64,000 bases of DNA from Hymenopus coronatus. Lineage: Eukaryota > Arthropoda > Insecta > Mantodea > Hymenopodidae. Shown one piece after another: positions 21,541-33,611 of the stretch. The position numbers were made by a program, and so were the translations under genes. The notes under the pieces are model-generated. The model did not search any database. It saw only the letters and a list, made by a program, of their open reading frames with translations, and was not told where the DNA came from. Position 1 is the first letter of the stretch. Every line of letters begins with the position of its first letter. Location: the NCBI GenBank assembly GCA_030762935.1, contig CM060897.1, positions 107,536,176-107,600,175 on the forward strand, given 5' to 3'.

Positions 21541-22378
21541 CCAAATTATTCTTGAAAAGCTTATACTTCTATTTACTTTATGCTAATCAGAAAAAAATTA
21601 GCAGAAATAGTCTTACTTGCTTCCTTGTAAGTAGAAGCGAAATAAGAGAGCGCCATAGGTTAAAGTGATAGTCAAAACCTGGTTGCTATGTTACCGAAGT
21701 TCCTTTGTTTGTGTGGGCAGCAGTTGACAGATTCCTGTATGAGAAAAGTAAGTTTTTCAAAGCAGAAACAAAAACAAGGAATGTCTCAAAAACGAAGAAT
21801 TCCACGAAAAAAAAATGTATATAACATAAATTGTGTGTTTTAGCGTGTTCTACATTTTTCATGTAGTAAGTTTTTGTCCATCTCTTACGGTTTAGCAGGT
21901 ATTCAAAATTCCGTAAAATTCATCCAGAATAAAGAACTCTTCAGAGGCTATTTCCAGAAAATTCAAAATATACATTTTATTTGTCGGGTAAATGTCTTTA
22001 ATATACGAAATTTTAATCAAAATCGTTAGAGCCCTTTTTGAGAAAATCAAAATTTTCGAAAAAAGCTCCATGTAAAGGGTAGTTGGGGGTTGGGGGATTT
22101 TTCTCAAAATCTGTGTGTCGCATCCCTGGAAGATACTAAACTTAAATACCAAGTTTGGTTTTTACCGACTTTTCTTTTTTGAGTTATCGTGTTCACAGAC
22201 ACACGGACACACACAGACATACACTCATACATATACGGACCTTTTTCCGAAAATGCTTTGTTTTAGATAAAGGGGACCCTAAAACATATATTTCCGGTGA
22301 AATCTCGGTATCGAATTTTTGGGTGAAGTGCAATACCTTCTCTATACACTATGTACATAGTGCGTATAGAGAAAGTAA
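21541..22378 (+). mobile_element. Rep-1, missing about 55 bp of the left end
   Basis: Begins AAATTATTCTTGAAAAGC and ends with one of the best right-end palindromes (22,338-22,372), where CTCTATACACTATGTA faces its near complement, followed by TAGAGAAAGT. Confidence 0.85.
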
Positions 22379-22433
22379 AAGTAGATATGTAATATTATAT
22401 TCTTTGTTATATTGTACATTATTAATGTAGAAA

Positions 22434-23382
22434 AATCCGATGTGCTCTATTCACATGACTTTCCTTACATCTCTGTAACAAATTATTGTTAATAAGCTTA
22501 TTCTTCTATTTATTTAATGCTAAAACATTAGCAGAAACGGTCTTATTACTTACGTCCTGTATAAGTAGGAGGAAAATAAGGGAATACGCTAGACTAAACC
22601 AACAGTCAAATGTTTTAAAATGTGGTTGCTATGAAATTGAAATCCGTATCTTTGCGTGGCCAAGCGTTGGCAAGTTCCGGTATGAGAAAAGTTTTCGAAC
22701 TCAGGACCTCCTGTATGCGAGTCGCACCGCGGCTGTGGCGTCTGAAACGGATTGTAGCCCTGCTGAACGAGCCCATAATATATATTTCAAAGTATTTTAA
22801 AACTGAAATCAATAACATGGAACATCTCGAAAACGGCCAACTCCCCGAAAAAAATGTATATGACATAAATTGCGTATTTTATAGTGATCTACGTTTTTTT
22901 GTAGTAAGTTTTTGTCTATCTCATACGGTTTACCAGTTATGCAAAATTAAATAAAAATCATCCAGACTAAAGAGATCTTTAGAGGTTATTCCCAGAAAAT
23001 TCGAGATATACGTTTTATTTGGCATGTAAATATCTTACATATAAGAGATTTTAATAACTATCGTTAGTCATTTTTTAGAAAATCAAAATTTTCTAAATTT
23101 TTTCCATGTAAAGGGTAGTTTTGGGTGGGGGGGTTTTCTTGAAAATCTTCGCGTCACATCTATGGTAGACAGCAAACTAAAATACCAAGTTTGGTATTTA
23201 AAGGTATTTTCGTTTTTGAGCTTTAATGTACACACACACACACACACACACACGAACATTTTCTAATTTTTTTTTATTCAGGGGTCTCAAAATCGTATTT
23301 CCGGTGAAATCTCGGTATCGAAATTTTGGGTGCAATACAATACCTTCTCTATACAGTATGTACCTAGTACGTGCAGAGTAAG
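22434..23382 (+). mobile_element. Rep-1 with a tRNA-like insert
   Basis: Runs from TCCGATGTGCTCTATTCAC to GTGCAGAGTAAG. A segment of about 95 bp (22,692-22,787) interrupts it between GAGAAAAGTTTT and AAGTATTTTAAAAC. Confidence 0.8.
22692..22787 (-). mobile_element. Short tRNA-like insert
   Basis: On the minus strand it starts GGGCTCGTTCAGCAGGGC and carries a B-box-like GAGTTCGAA near its other end. That suggests a tRNA-derived SINE or tRNA pseudogene. It has no tail of the three SINE families here. Confidence 0.4.
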
Positions 23383-23394
23383 AAAAATTTTACT

Positions 23395-23690
23395 TTTTGT
23401 ACTCTCCAAAACTCAATATTTTTCAAAGTTTTTATGGTGCATTTATCTAAATTGGAGCACTATTTTATAAAAGTAATATGACCACTTTCACCACTTAGTC
23501 AGAGATAGTATAACATTTTGAGACAAAATAGTGAAACACTGCATCGTGTGGAACATTTTGAGTATGGAAATGTATTGAAATAAAGTTTCCGAGAAAATAA
23601 GCTGTTAAGTTGGGAGTGTCTGCTAATAGGTATGAAACTGCCCATTTATAGCTTCAGTTAATTGGTAGTTAAAGTGCGCCAAGTGGAAAA
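23395..23690 (+). repeat. Rep-2 copy
   Basis: About 295 bp related, in reverse orientation, to 29,560-29,790 (shared AAAATAAG, TTTAGTTAATTG.TAGTTAAA and GCCAAGT.GGAAAAA) and, for its first part, to 31,656-31,755. It carries no coding frame. Confidence 0.6.
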
Positions 23691-23691
23691 A

Positions 23692-24340
23692 TCTGATGTG
23701 CTACTTTCACATGACCTTCTCTATATATCTATATTATATAACATTATACCTATAAACAAATTATTGATAATAAGCTTATTCTTCTATCTACTTCATACTA
23801 ATCGAGATAAACATTAGCAGAAATTGTCATTACTTAGAGAAAGCACCAAGCTAAACCGACAGTCAAATGTTTTAAAATGCGGATGCTATTGGATTGAAAT
23901 CCAATTCTTTGCGTGGCCAGGAGTTGACAACTTCCCGTTTGAGAAATGTATTTTAAAACGGAAACCAATAACAAGGAATATTTAAAACTCAGTCAAATCC
24001 ACGAAAAAAAATGTATTTAAAATAAATCGTGTGTTTTAACGAGATCTACATTTTCTAAGTTTTTGTCTATCTCCTATGTTTACCAATTATGCAGAATTCA
24101 GCAAAATGCATCCAGAAAGAGGTCCTCAGAGGCTATTCCCAGAAAATTCAAGATATATATTTTATTTGTCGTGTAAATATCTTAAATGTGAGAAATTTTA
24201 ATAAAAGAACGCTAGAGCCATTTTGAGAAAATCAACATTTTCGAAATGTTTTCCATGTAAAGTGTCTCATCCTTGGAAGATACTGAACTTAAATATCAAG
24301 TGTGGTATTTAACGTACCTTTCGTTTTTGAGCTATGCTGC

Positions 24341-24384
<44 letters not shown>

Positions 24385-24608
24385 AGAGACACATACATAC
24401 ATACAGACATGTTTCTAAATAGCAAGTGTGGTATTTAACGTACTTTTCGTTTTTGAGCTATGCTACCCACAGACACCCGCACAGAACTTTTTCTAAAAAC
24501 CTTTTTGTTTCTTTTTTCTTTTTGGATTCTTGCGAAAACTCGGTACCGAATTTTAGGTGCAATACAACACCTCTATACACTATGCACATAATACGTGTAG
24601 TGAAAGTA
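23692..24608 (+). mobile_element. Rep-1 with a duplicated microsatellite flank
   Basis: Begins TCTGATGTGCTACTTTCAC and ends GTGTAGTGAAAGT. The segment GTGTGGTATTTAACGTAC ... GAGCTATGCT occurs twice (about 24,299 and 24,425), on either side of a long (CA)n tract (24,344-24,381). This suggests unequal exchange or slippage across the microsatellite. Confidence 0.8.
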
Positions 24609-24610
24609 AA

Positions 24611-25385
24611 AAATCTGATGTGTTCCGTTCACATGACTTTCTCTACACCTCTGCAATAAATTATTGTTTAAAAGTCTTATTCTTCTATTTACTTAATGCT
24701 AATAAAAAATCAGCAAAAAGGGCTTTATTAGGTGATTCTTTGTAAGTAGTAGGGAAATGTACCATTTGTCTATCTCTTACGGTTTATCAGTTATACAAAC
24801 TTCTGCAAAATTCATCCAGAATAAGTATGCCTTCAGAGGCTATTCCCAGAAAATTGAAGACATACACTTTATTTGTCATGTAAATATCTTAAATATCAGA
24901 GATGTTGTTAATAAAAATCGTTAGAGCCATTTTTGACAATATCCAATTATACAAAATTCAGAAAAATTGATAGGTCTTCAGAGGCTATTCCCAGAAAATT
25001 CAAGATATATGTTTTATTTGTCGTGTAAATATCTTAAATATAAAATATTTTAATCAAAAACGCAGAGCCATTTTGAAAAAATCAAAATTTTCGAAATTTT
25101 TTCCATGTAATGTGTAGTTTGGTGTGGCGATTTTCTTTAAAATCTTTGTGCCTCATCCTTGGAAGATACTCAACTTAAATACCAAGTTTGGTATTTAACC
25201 TACTTTTTGTTTTTGAGCTACGCTGTCCACAGATACAGATCCACACACGGACATTTTATCCAAAAATGCCTTTTTTGGACACAGGGGACCCCAAAACATG
25301 TATTTCCGGTGAATCCTCGACATCTAATTTTAGGTGGAATACATACCCACTATGTTAATGGTGCATTCAGGCTAGAAAAAGTAAA
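24611..25385 (+). mobile_element. Rep-1 with an internal segmental duplication
   Basis: Begins TCTGATGTGTTCCGTTCAC directly after the previous copy. The block containing CTTCAGAGGCTATTCCCAG occurs twice (about 24,831 and 24,972), while the preceding third of the family is deleted. Confidence 0.8.
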
Positions 25386-25868
25386 AACTATATATTTTCT
25401 TACATTTCAGAATTCACATAATTTTATTATGAAACAAAATAATTGTTTAATTTTCACAATTTTGTGTCAAATTTCAAGATGCATCGTCTTAAAACAAAGA
25501 GTTTGCTGTACTGATACTATACCAATTCAGTTGGGCGAATAGCTGTAGAAAAACGCCACTATGTTCCGTGAGTCCCACCTCTTTTCTTTTCTATACATAT
25601 GTGAGCACAGGTTATGGGAAGCAGATTTTCTGGATCCACAGAGTAACTAACGTTGATGGACTGCTAGAGAAAACAGTACACTAACGGCTAGCAAACAGAC
25701 TTCGCGACTAATGCATGCGTATCTTATCTCAACTGTTTCCTCTGTGTGCTCAGCCATGCTTTTCGCAGTATCAGTAAGATAGGCCAAACAGCATCTTATT
25801 CCCTTAATATTTTCCTGTACTTTCATCTGAGCACATATGAAAGGAATTCTGATGTAGGCAAAATAAAA
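25386..25868. other. Spacer between Rep-1 copies, no feature seen
   Basis: Short open frames exist on both strands but none has splice sites, conserved motifs or a repeat match. Confidence 0.4.
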
Positions 25869-25870
25869 AT

Positions 25871-26733
25871 ATCTAATGTGTTCCATTCACATGACTTTCT
25901 CTACATTGCTGTAACAAATTATTGTTAAAAAACATATTCTTCTATCTACTTTATGATAATCGAGATAAACATTAGCAGAAATTGTTTTAATTACTTGCTT
26001 CCTTGTAAGTAGAAGGAAAATAAGGGAATACATTAGGCAAAAACGATAATCAATTTTTTTTAAAAGCTGGTTACCATGCGGATGAAATCTGTTTCTATAC
26101 ACTCCGTGTGAAAAAATGTCAAGTATTTTAAATCTGAAACAAAAGCAAGGAATATCTCAGAAATGGTCAATTCAACGAAAAAAACGTATAGGTTTGGCAT
26201 GAATTGTGGGTTTAAATGTGATCTACATGCTTTTGTGTAGTAAGTTTTTGTCTGTCTCTTACGCTTTACCAGTTACGCAAGATTCAACAAAATCCATTCA
26301 GAATTAAGAGGTCTTTAGAGGCTACTCCCAGAAAATTCATAATATATATTTTATTTGTCATATAAATATCTTTAATACGGTACTTATTCGAAATCGTTAG
26401 AGCCATTTTTGAGAAAATTAACATTTTCTAATGTTTCCCATCTAAAGAGTAGTTTGGGATGGGGGTATTGTTCTCAAAATCTTCGTGCCGTATCCCTGGA
26501 AGATACTAAACTTAAATACCAAGTTTGGTATTTTACCGACTTTTCGTTTTTGAGTTATCGTGTTCACAGACACACACACACACACACACACACCATGGAC
26601 GTTTTCTGAAAATACCTTTTGTGGATACAGGGAACCCTAAAACGTCTATTTCCGGTGAAATCCCGGTATCGAATTTTTGGGTGGAATGCCATACCTTCTC
26701 TAAACATTATGTACATAGTACGGGTAGATAAAA
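25871..26733 (+). mobile_element. Rep-1, near full length
   Basis: Runs from TCTAATGTGTTCCATTCAC to GGGTAGATAAAAT, with a pure CA tract at 26,569-26,593. Confidence 0.85.
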
Positions 26734-27006
26734 TAAAAACGCTTGTATAAGATCCACGTGATGTTCTCTATCCATTATAATTTACTCTTACTTAATTGTT
26801 ACAAATTATACCTGGATACATAAAAAAAACCTCTTAGCGACCACTCCTTTTAAGAGACTACGCCACTTTGTTTTAAAAGCCCATAAAATCAAAGTATTAC
26901 TATCCCTACCACGTCATAGTAAATAGAGAAGGTATTGCATTCCACCAAAACATCTACGCCGAGGTTCTACTGGAAATACACGTTTTTAGGTCCCCTGAAT
27001 AAATTC

Positions 27007-27012
<6 letters not shown>

Positions 27013-27067
<55 letters not shown>
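27013..27067. repeat. (CT)n microsatellite
   Basis: An uninterrupted dinucleotide tract of about 55 bp at the edge of the TATG array. Confidence 0.95.
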
Positions 27068-27071
<4 letters not shown>

Positions 27072-27114
27072 GTATGTATGTGTATGTGTCTGTCTGTCTG
27101 TCTGTCTGTATGCC

Positions 27115-27881
27115 TGTATGTATGTATGTATGTATGTATGTATGTATGTATGTATGTATGTATGTATGTATGTATGTATGTATGTATGTATGTATGTATG
27201 TATGTATGTATGTATGTATGTATGTATGTATGTATGTATGTATGTATGTATGTATGTATGTATGTATGTATGTATGTATGTATGTATGTATGTATGTATG
27301 TATGTATGTATGTATGTATGTATGTATGTATGTATGTATGTATGTATGTATGTATGTATGTATGTATGTATGTATGTATGTATGTATGTATGTATGTATG
27401 TATGTATGTATGTATGTATGTATGTATGTATGTATGTATGTATGTATGTATGTATGTATGTATGTATGTATGTATGTATGTATGTATGTATGTATGTATG
27501 TATGTATGTATGTATGTATGTATGTATGTATGTATGTATGTATGTATGTATGTATGTATGTATGTATGTATGTATGTATGTATGTATGTATGTATGTATG
27601 TATGTATGTATGTATGTATGTATGTATGTATGTATGTATGTATGTATGTATGTATGTATGTATGTATGTATGTATGTATGTATGTATGTATGTATGTATG
27701 TATGTATGTATGTATGTATGTATGTATGTATGTATGTATGTATGTATGTATGTATGTATGTATGTATGTATGTATGTATGTATGTATGTATGTATGTATG
27801 TATGTATGTATGTATGTATGTATGTATGTATGTATGTATGTATGTATGTATGTATGTATGTATGTATGTATGTATGTATGT
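27115..27881. repeat. Perfect 767-bp (TATG)n array
   Basis: About 190 uninterrupted 4-bp units. The long open frames on both strands (Cys-Met-Tyr-Val and Tyr-Ile-His-Thr periodicities) are products of the repeat, not genes. Perfection over this length implies recent expansion or assembly extension. Confidence 0.98.
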
Positions 27882-27951
27882 GAACAGCATACCTCAAAAA
27901 TAAAAGCTCCGGTTAATGGACAATCAAATGAAAATCCTGAATTTCACATTT

Positions 27952-28367
27952 TTACTTACTCTACACGTACGATGTACATAGTGTATAGAGAAGGTATTGT
28001 AATACACCGCGGAGATTTCATTGGAAATACATGTTTTAGGTCCCCCTGAGTCCAAAAAATCATTTTTAGAAAAAGGTGCGTGTGTGTATCTGTGTCCTTG
28101 GACTGCGTAGCTCAAAAACGAAAAGACCGTTAAATTCCAAACTTGGTATTTAAGTTTGCTACCTTCCAAGGATGCAACACGAATATTTTCAAGAAAATCT
28201 CCCCACCGCAAGCTACCCTTTATAGGGAACATTTTTCGAATTTTTTTATTTTCTCAAAAATGGCTGTAGCGACTTTGATTGAAATACCTTATGGTATTTA
28301 GACAAATAAACTTGTAGCTATGCAATTTATGTGATACACATTTTTATTACTATTATTATTATTTTTA

Positions 28368-28411
<44 letters not shown>

Positions 28412-28845
28412 TTAGAGTTAACCGTTTTCGAGATATTCCGGATTATTCGTTTCAGTTCTACGTCACTTTAACTCTTCTCAAACGCGAAGAAATCTTTCTT
28501 CTCGTTTCTCGTTACACTCCTGGCAAGCAAAGAGATTGGAATTTCAATTGTTTCACCTAGCGAATGGCTTTTAAAGGACGAGAATGTCACTTTGGCCTGT
28601 GCATTTTCTTATTTCCCTTATACTTACAAGGAAGCTAGTAATAAGAATAATTCATTTTGATTATTAGGCATGATTTAGATATCAGATTAATGTTTCGATT
28701 AAAAGTTTTTCTTTTTTTTTTTTTTACCAAACAGCATCATGTGAATGGAACACATTAAATTGTTCCCTCCTACTTATATGGAACCAAGCAATAAGGGCAA
28801 TTTCTGCTAGTGTTTATCTCGAAACTCTCCTGTTAATGGAACACA
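27952..28845 (-). mobile_element. Rep-1 with a TTA tract and a rearranged left end
   Basis: Begins ACTTACTCTACACGTACG. It contains an (ATT)n expansion at 28,351-28,412 where other copies have A-rich sequence. The left-end motif (AATGGAACACAT) appears twice, at about 28,745 and 28,835, the second after a partial repeat of the left third. Confidence 0.8.
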
Positions 28846-29136
28846 TTTTTTTTTAATCATAGACATTTCAATGTTGCATACATATTTCTCTGACTAATAG
28901 TAATCTCTCATCTACTCCAAATGCTTTTTGCTTCATTAATTTGCGTGTGAGTAGCTCCAGCTCCTAGATATTCATAATTATTTTATATCGCCATCATTAT
29001 TTAAATAGTGTTATTTATATATTTGTTCCGCAAGGGACTTGTACCTCGCTTGGATCTGAATATAGTAAGAACATCAGAACGAGTATTTCTAATCAACAGT
29101 GGCAATTACTGAGATGGCACATTAAAACAATAATGA

Positions 29137-29386
29137 GTCGCCCTCCGTGGACCATGCTAATTTCATATACCCAAGGTCGCGGGTTCAAACCCGGCGGAGA
29201 ACGATGGATTTTTTCGGGTGTAAAACTCCTTGGTCCCATGTCGTAGGTTTACCGCACGTAAAAGAACCTCAAGCCTGATAGAGAGGTCTCTGAGCAAAAT
29301 TAAGCGGTCTTTCACTCTCAATTTAGAATGGGACGCTGAGAATCATTGTAGTTAAAGAGCGTCCATAAATAACCTGTCATTTACAT
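29137..29386 (+). mobile_element. SINE-Q with 15-bp target duplication
   Basis: A full-length copy from the tRNA-like head (CGCCCTCCGTGGACCATGC) to the tail. TTAAAACAATAATGA flanks it at 29,122-29,136 and 29,387-29,401. Confidence 0.9.
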
Positions 29387-29401
29387 TTAAAACAATAATG
29401 A

Positions 29402-29800
29402 CGCAATGGCCTCCGTACCAACATATGGCCACTGCTGTGACACATTTATGTAAATTATGTAGATGACACAAATTTTGACTCCTAGAATAACTTAAGTGAT
29501 ACATCTGATATTTGACCAAAATTTTGAACAGTTAAAACACTTTTTTTTCATAATAAAATGATTTGAGTTCTAAACTTTAAGAAAATATACAGTTTTTCCT
29601 ACTTGGCACATTTTAACTAACAATTAACTAAAGCTGTAAACAGGCAGGCGCATGCTTGTTAATAGACATTCCAGACTTTAAGCCTTATTTTCCCACTAAC
29701 TTTTTTCCAACACTTTTCCACGCTCAAAATACACAACGATGAAATGTTTCACGAATTTGTTTCAAACTTTTTATACTGCCTCTCAGAAGTACATTAAAGA
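29402..29800 (-). repeat. Rep-2 copy, the longest
   Basis: In minus orientation it matches 23,500-23,690. Its left part (ACCAACATATGGCCACTGC ... CCTAGAATAACTTAA) also matches 34,570-34,665, which shows that the family unit is at least about 400 bp. Confidence 0.55.
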
Positions 29801-29817
29801 AAAAGACCAAATACTTT

Positions 29818-30737
29818 TTACTTTCTCTAGTCCCGTATGGACAATGTACATAGGGATAGAGAAGTATTGTATTCCACCCAAAAATTCGATGTAGTGATTT
29901 CACCGGAAATACATGTTTTAGAACTCCCTGAGTCCAAAAAAAGCATTTTCAGAAACAGGTCCGTGTGTGTGTGTCTGTCTGTCTGTCTATCTGTCTGTCT
30001 GTGTGTGTCTGTGGACAGCATATCTCAAAAACGAAAAGACGGTTGAATACCAAACTTGGTATTTAAGTTTGGTATCTCCCAAGGATGCGACACGAAGATT
30101 TTCAAAAAAAATCCCCCCACCCCTAACTGCCCTTTACACGGAAAATTTTTCGAAAATGTCGTTTCTCTTGAAAATGGCTGTAACGATTTTGATTAAAATG
30201 GCACTCATTAAAGCCACTTATATCACAAATAAAATGTATATCTTGAATTTTCTTGGAATAGCTTCTAAAGACCTGTTTATTCTGATTGAATTTTGCTTAA
30301 TTTGACATAACTAGTAAACCGTAAGAAATAGACAAATACTCACTATACAAAAAATATAGCTCTTTTTAAAATACACAAGTTATGTTATATGCTTTTTTTC
30401 GTTGAGCTTGCCGTTTTCAAGGTATTCCTTGTCATTAGTTTCAGTTGTGAAGTACTCATAATTTTCTCCGACGGGAGTGTCCATTTCTCTTTTGTTCTAC
30501 TCCTGGTCAAGCAAAGAAGCGATTTGCAATGACAATCGCATAACGACAGCTTTTAAAACATTTGGCTATCACTTAAACCTAGTGCATTCCCTTAGTTCCA
30601 GTCTACTTATAAGGAACTAAGTAATAAAATTCTGTTAATGTTTATCTCGATTAGCATGGTGTTGAAAGAAGAATCATCTTTTGTAGGAAGTTTGTTTGTA
30701 GAAGAGCTAGAGAAAGTCGTGTGAGTGTACCACATAA
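29818..30737 (-). mobile_element. Rep-1, near full length, minus strand
   Basis: Begins TACTTTCTCTAGTCCCG and ends near GAGTGTACCACATAAGA. Its microsatellite is of the GTCT type (29,963-30,011). It is followed at once by a second minus copy. Confidence 0.85.
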
Positions 30738-30744
30738 GATTTTT

Positions 30745-31648
30745 ACTTTTCTCTAGCCACGTATGTACAATGTACATAGGGATAGAAAAGTATTGTATTC
30801 CACCCAAAAATTCCATGTCGAGATTTCACCGGAAATACCTGTTTTAGGACCCCCTGGGTCCAAGAAAAGTATTTTCAGAAACAGGTCCGTGTGTGTGTGT
30901 GTCTTGCTGTGTGTATGTATGTGTGTGTGTGTGTTGTGGAAAGCATAGCTCAAAAACGAAAAGATGGTTAAATACCAAACTTGGTATTTAAGTTTGGTAT
31001 CTTCCATGGATGCGACAAGAAGATTTTCAAGAAAATACCCCCACCCCTAATTACCCTTTACATGGAAAATTTTTCAAAAATTGTTTTTCTTAAAAATGGC
31101 TCTAACGATTTTGATTAAAATATCACACATTAAAGTCATTTCTATTACAAATAAAATGTATATTTTGAATTTTCTGGGAATAGCTTCTAAATACCTGTTT
31201 ATTCTGGATGAATTTTGCTTAATTTAGAATAACTATAAAACCGTAAGAGATAGAAAAAAACTTACTATACAAAAAATATATATCTCGTTAAAATAAACAA
31301 GTTATTTCAAATACATTATTTTCGTGGAACTTACTGTTTTAGAGGTATTATTATTAGTTTCAGTTGTGAAGTACTTACTCTTTTCACAGACGGGAGTGTT
31401 CGTTTTTCTTTTGTTCTACACAAAACCAAGCAAAGAGGCGATTTGCAATGACAATCGCATAACGACAGGTTTTAAAACATCACTATCACTTTAGCCTAGT
31501 GCATTCCCTTAGTTCCAGTCTACTTATAAGGAACTAAGTAACAAAAGTCTGCTAATATTTATCTCGATTAGCGTGGTGTTGAAAGAAGGATTGTCTTTTG
31601 TAAGACGTTTGTTTGTAGAGTAGCTAGAGAAAGTCATGTGTCAGGTTT
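30745..31648 (-). mobile_element. Rep-1, near full length, minus strand
   Basis: Tandem neighbour of the previous copy, with the same right-end variant ACAATGTACATAGGGATAG, so the two probably belong to one subfamily. It ends near AGAAAGTCATGTGTCAGG. Confidence 0.85.
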
Positions 31649-31655
31649 TTCGAAA

Positions 31656-31755
31656 TTAATGCTCCAATTTTGATAAATAAATTATTAAATTATGAAAAAT
31701 TAGGAGTTTTTGAGGATATGAAAATTAATCATTTTTCTACACTAATTAGGGCTAA
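31656..31755 (-). repeat. Rep-2 fragment
   Basis: Reverse-complement similarity to the first ~80 bp of the copy at 23,395 (CTCAAAAACTCC and AAATTGGAGCA). The match is short and AT-rich. Confidence 0.35.
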
Positions 31756-31769
31756 CATACCGTACCTCT

Positions 31770-33468
31770 CCGTACCTCTCTAAAATAAATTATTGTTAAA
31801 AAGTTTATTCTTCTATTTGCTTAATGGTAATCGAAAAAGAATAGCAGAATGGGTCTTATTACTTGCTGCCTTATAAGTGGAAGTAGAAGGGAAATAAGGG
31901 AGTACCATAAGTTAAGACGATAGTCAAATATTTTAAAAGATAGTTGCTATGTGATTGAAGTACCATTGGTTGTATGGACAGGAGTTAAATTCCCGTAGGT
32001 AAAAAGGAAAAGTATTTTAAAGCTGAAACTAATAACAAAGAATAACTCAAAAGCGGCCAACTCCACGAAAAAATGTATATAACATAAATTGTGTGTTTTA
32101 ACAGATCTACATTTTTTGTTAAGTAAGTTTCTGCCCATCTCTTACAGTTTACTAGCTATGCAAAATTTCGCAAAATTCATCCAGAATAAACATGTCTTCA
32201 GAGGCTAATCCCAGAAAATTGAAGATATACATTGCATTTGCCATGTAAATAAATTAAATATAAGAAACTTTAATCAAAATCGTTAGAACTATTATTGAGA
32301 AAATCAAAACTTTCAAATTTTTTTCAATGTAAAGGGTAGTTGGGGTGGGGGAATTTTCTTCAAAATCTTCGTGTCGCATCCTTGGAAGATACCGAACTTA
32401 AATACCAAGCTTGGTATTTAACGGTCTTTTCGTTTTTGAGCTATGCTGTCCACAGACACACAGACACGCACGGATATTTTTCTAAAAATGCTTTTTACTT
32501 TCTCTACACGTACTATGTACATAGTGTATAGAGAAGGTATTGTAATGCACCCAAATTTCGATACCGAGATTCCGCCGGAAATACATGTTTTGGATTCCCT
32601 TGAATCCAAAAAAAAGAGCATTTTTGGAAAAAGTTCCGTGTGTGTGTGTGTGTGTGTGTCTGTCAGTCAGTCTGGTTGTGTGTCTATGGACAGTATAGCT
32701 CAAAAACGAAAAGACCGTTGAATACCAAACTTGGTATTTAAGTTTGTCTTCCAAGGATGCGACACGAAGATTTTCAAGAGAATCCCCCCGCCCCTAACTA
32801 CGCTTTACATGGAACTTTTTTCGAAATTGTTTTATTTTCTCAAAAATGGCTCTAACGATTTTGATTAAAATATCGTATATTAAAGATATTTTCCTGAAAA
32901 ATAAAAAAAATATATATATATATCTTGAATTTCTGGGAATAGCCTCTGCAGACTACTTTATTCTGGATGAATTTTGCGGAATTCTGCATAACTGTTAAAC
33001 CGTAAGAGATGGACAAAAACTTACCGCTCAAAAAATGTAGATCTTGTTAAAACACACAATTTATGTTATATACTTCTTTTGGGAGTAGATCATTTTTGAA
33101 ATATTCTTAGTTTAGATAATTCCTGTCCATACAAACAAAGGAACTTCAGTCACATAGCAACCAGCTTTTGACTATCAGTTTAACCTATGGTACTCCTTTA
33201 TTTCACTTCTATTTATAAGGAAGCAGGTAATAAGACTATTTCTGCTAATTTTTTTTTCGATTAGCATGAAGTAAATAGAAGCATTAGCTTTTTAACAATA
33301 ATTTGTTGCAGAGATGTAGAAAAAGCCATGTGAATGGAGCACATCAGACTTTTTTGATTCAGAGGATCTCAAAACATGCATTTTCGGTGAAATTTCGGTA
33401 TCGAATTTTTGGGTGCAATACAATACCTTTTCTATACACTATGTACATAGTACATGTAGAGAAAGTAA
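31770..33468 (+). mobile_element. Rep-1 split by a nested Rep-1
   Basis: Lacks about 50 bp of the left end, runs to CTTTTT at 32,491-32,496, is interrupted by a minus copy, and resumes at 33,349 with CTTTTTTGATTCAG to end at ATGTAGAGAAAGT. Confidence 0.9.
32497..33348 (-). mobile_element. Rep-1, full-length nested copy
   Basis: This 852-bp insertion is bounded by ACTTTCTCTACACG and CACATCAGA and flanked by CTTTTT on both sides (32,491-32,496 and 33,349-33,354). Together with the copy at 3,019 it defines the ends and a 5-6 bp target duplication. Confidence 0.9.
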
Positions 33469-33611
33469 AAATATATGTCACCTATTTGTACTCATTTTCT
33501 GTAAACTAGATGTTTATTGATTATTTTTATAAATACTCAAGTGGCTCATTTTCATTAGAACAATTAATTTAGAGAATAAACATTTTTACGTGTACCATCG
33601 TTCAACAAGCA

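Larger units (their letters stand above)
26918..27920 (-). mobile_element. Rep-1 fragment carrying a giant microsatellite expansion
   Basis: The minus-strand right-end part (GAGAAGGTATTGCATTCCACC) leads into (CT)n, then mixed TGTC/TGTA units, then the long TATG array. Immediately after it the family resumes at GTGAACAGCATACCTCAAAAA. The array therefore occupies exactly the position of the short (CA/GT)n tract of other copies. Confidence 0.85.

Noticed and set aside
26935..28049. Open frames of about 270-320 codons on both strands
   Set aside because: They are translations of the TATG and CT simple repeats, with Cys-Met-Tyr-Val or Tyr-Ile-His-Thr periodicity, and have no coding signal of their own.
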